Source: PALSA-693 sp963702305
Lineage (GTDB): Bacteria; Actinomycetota; Acidimicrobiia; Acidimicrobiales; Palsa-688
Reading direction: 5' to 3'
Length of the DNA stretch: 64,000 nucleotides
NCBI GenBank assembly: GCA_963702305.1
Contig: CAVPBX010000003.1
Coordinates: 124,001 to 188,000, forward strand
Part shown: piece by piece, positions 62,597-64,000 of the stretch
Position numbering within the stretch: the stretch's first letter is position 1
How the letters are laid out: each line of letters starts with the position of its first letter
Made by a program: the position numbers and the translations under genes
Notes under the pieces: generated by a model
What the model saw: only the letters and a program-made list of their open reading frames with translations
Databases searched by the model: none
What the model was told of the DNA's origin: nothing

Positions 62597-62619
62597 CGAT
62601 ATATCGCTTCGATACATCG
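62597..62619 (+). promoter_or_regulatory. Twin palindromes upstream of padR-like gene
   Basis: CGATATATCG at 62597-62606 is a perfect palindrome and CGATACATCG at 62610-62619 is the same with one change; centre spacing is 13 bp. They are 23 bases before the ATG and next to an AT-rich -10-like region. PadR repressors bind such dyads in their own promoters. Confidence 0.55.
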
Positions 62620-62641
62620 GAAGGTGTATGCTGCTGCGATC

Positions 62642-63383
62642 ATGCTCGAACTGGCCATCCTGGGACTCCTCAAGGAGCAGGAGCTGCACGGCTACGAGCT
62701 CAAGAAGCGTTTGTCGGAGACCCTGGGGTTCGGCAGCGGCGTGTCGTTCGGGTCGCTGTACCCGGCGCTGGCTCGGCTGGCGAGCGCCGGCGCCGTCAAG
62801 GCGGTGGAGGCCAGCGATGCGGTGGCCACCGCCATCCCCATGACGGGATCCCTCGGCGGCGAGCTGGCCGCCTTCCGGGCCCGCAACCGCGCCCCCGGGC
62901 GGCCCGCGGCAGCCGGGGCAAGAAGGTCTACGGCATCACCGATCGCGGTGAGGCTCTGTTCGAGGAGCTGCTGGCCACCGAGCACCAGTCGAGCGAGGAC
63001 GACCGGGTGTTCAACCTGCGGCTGGCGTTCGCCCGCTACCTGCCGCCCGACGCCCGCCTCGGCATGCTCGAGCGGCGCCGGGCCCACCTGCTGGAGCGAC
63101 TCGTCCAGGTGCGGGCCCGGGTCAAGGCCGGACGGGAGCGCGGGGACGGGTACACCCGCAGCCTCATGGAGCACGACCGCGAGGCCGCCGAGCACGACCT
63201 GTCGTGGATCGAGCGCCTGATCGAGACCGAACGGGCCGGCGCCGCCGGCCCCAACCGACCGCAGCCGGCCGCGGCGCGGTCGACCGGGCCGAATCCCGAC
63301 TTGCCACGTGCCGAATTGCCACATGCCGATTTGTCAGACGACGGGGCGTCCAGCCCCACCACATCCCAGGAGGACACCTACCT

Positions 63384-63387
<4 letters not shown>
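62642..63387 (+). CDS. PadR family transcriptional regulator, frameshifted
   Basis: About 248 residues when joined. The winged helix is MLELAILGLLKEQELHGYEL, KKRLSETLGFGSGVSFGSLY, PALARLASAGAVKAVE. The frame then passes to KVYGITDRGEALFEELLATE, with a helical C-terminal domain (HDREAAEHDLSWIERLIETE) and a low-complexity tail with a repeat PRAELPHADL. The shift lies near 62898-62925, at GCCCCCGGGCGG. It is coupled to ino1 by an ATGA overlap. This PadR-ino1 arrangement is conserved in mycobacteria. Confidence 0.85.

Positions 63388-64000
<613 letters not shown>

Overview
This window is high-GC actinobacterial chromosome. A WhiB regulator, a DUF3566 gene directly after gyrA, Pup-free but typically actinobacterial genes (DciA, DUF5318, PadR next to inositol-1-phosphate synthase, PimA-like mannosyltransferase) and proteins with repeats of the kind 'GMAATPxGKGYWLVAxDGG' all point to a high-GC Gram-positive organism; the repeat type and the GyrA/ribosomal sequences fit the Acidimicrobiia best, but that placement is an inference.

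Layout. Positions 1-9.5 kb hold envelope and redox genes: a frameshifted GT-C-like membrane protein, a sterol-desaturase-family protein, a DoxX protein, a phosphodiester-glycosidase lipoprotein, a LUD protein, a luciferase-like flavoprotein and a PimA-like mannosyltransferase. Positions 10-14 kb are a small catabolic/regulatory block with two TetR genes divergent from a carboxymuconolactone-decarboxylase-family gene and from an SDR-crotonase pair, with visible operator dyads. After tRNA-Ala (14.0 kb) come an AAA protein, an SH3 lipoprotein, a Tam-like methyltransferase and a tightly overlapping minus-strand operon (23.5 to 17.9 kb) that looks like a rearranged methylamine-dehydrogenase (mau) maturation set: thioredoxin-like, MauE-like and CcdA/MauF-like proteins surround a Tat-exported, cysteine-rich MauA-like domain fused to six 42-residue repeats. 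Positions 23.5-32.4 kb hold stress and regulatory genes (two universal stress proteins, MarR, TetR-P450, GNAT, WhiB, hydrolase, giant LuxR). Positions 32.5-37.4 kb form a zinc island: ABC importer on the minus strand, and ArsR, His-rich protein and Zur-like Fur protein on the plus strand.

Positions 37.4-39.0 kb are a 1.6 kb element flanked by a 46-bp duplication of the 3' part of tRNA-Ile and carrying one AAA/DUF4143 ATPase. Positions 39.1-49.2 kb are the classic replication-origin block (DUF3566, gyrA, gyrB, dciA, recF, dnaN, dnaA) on the minus strand, with DnaA boxes on both sides of dnaA. Only 0.9 kb beyond the dnaA start lies the second classic actinobacterial block (dnaB with an intein, rplI, rpsR, ssb, rpsF, panB, a class A PBP, DUF5318, padR, ino1), so the two blocks are fused here.

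A general caution: at least a dozen genes, including essential gyrA, gyrB, dnaA and dnaB, are interrupted by single frameshifts, often at G/C runs, and tRNA-Ala seems to lack one acceptor base. The simplest reading is residual indel error in the assembly, so frameshifted genes are annotated here as single genes with the break position stated.
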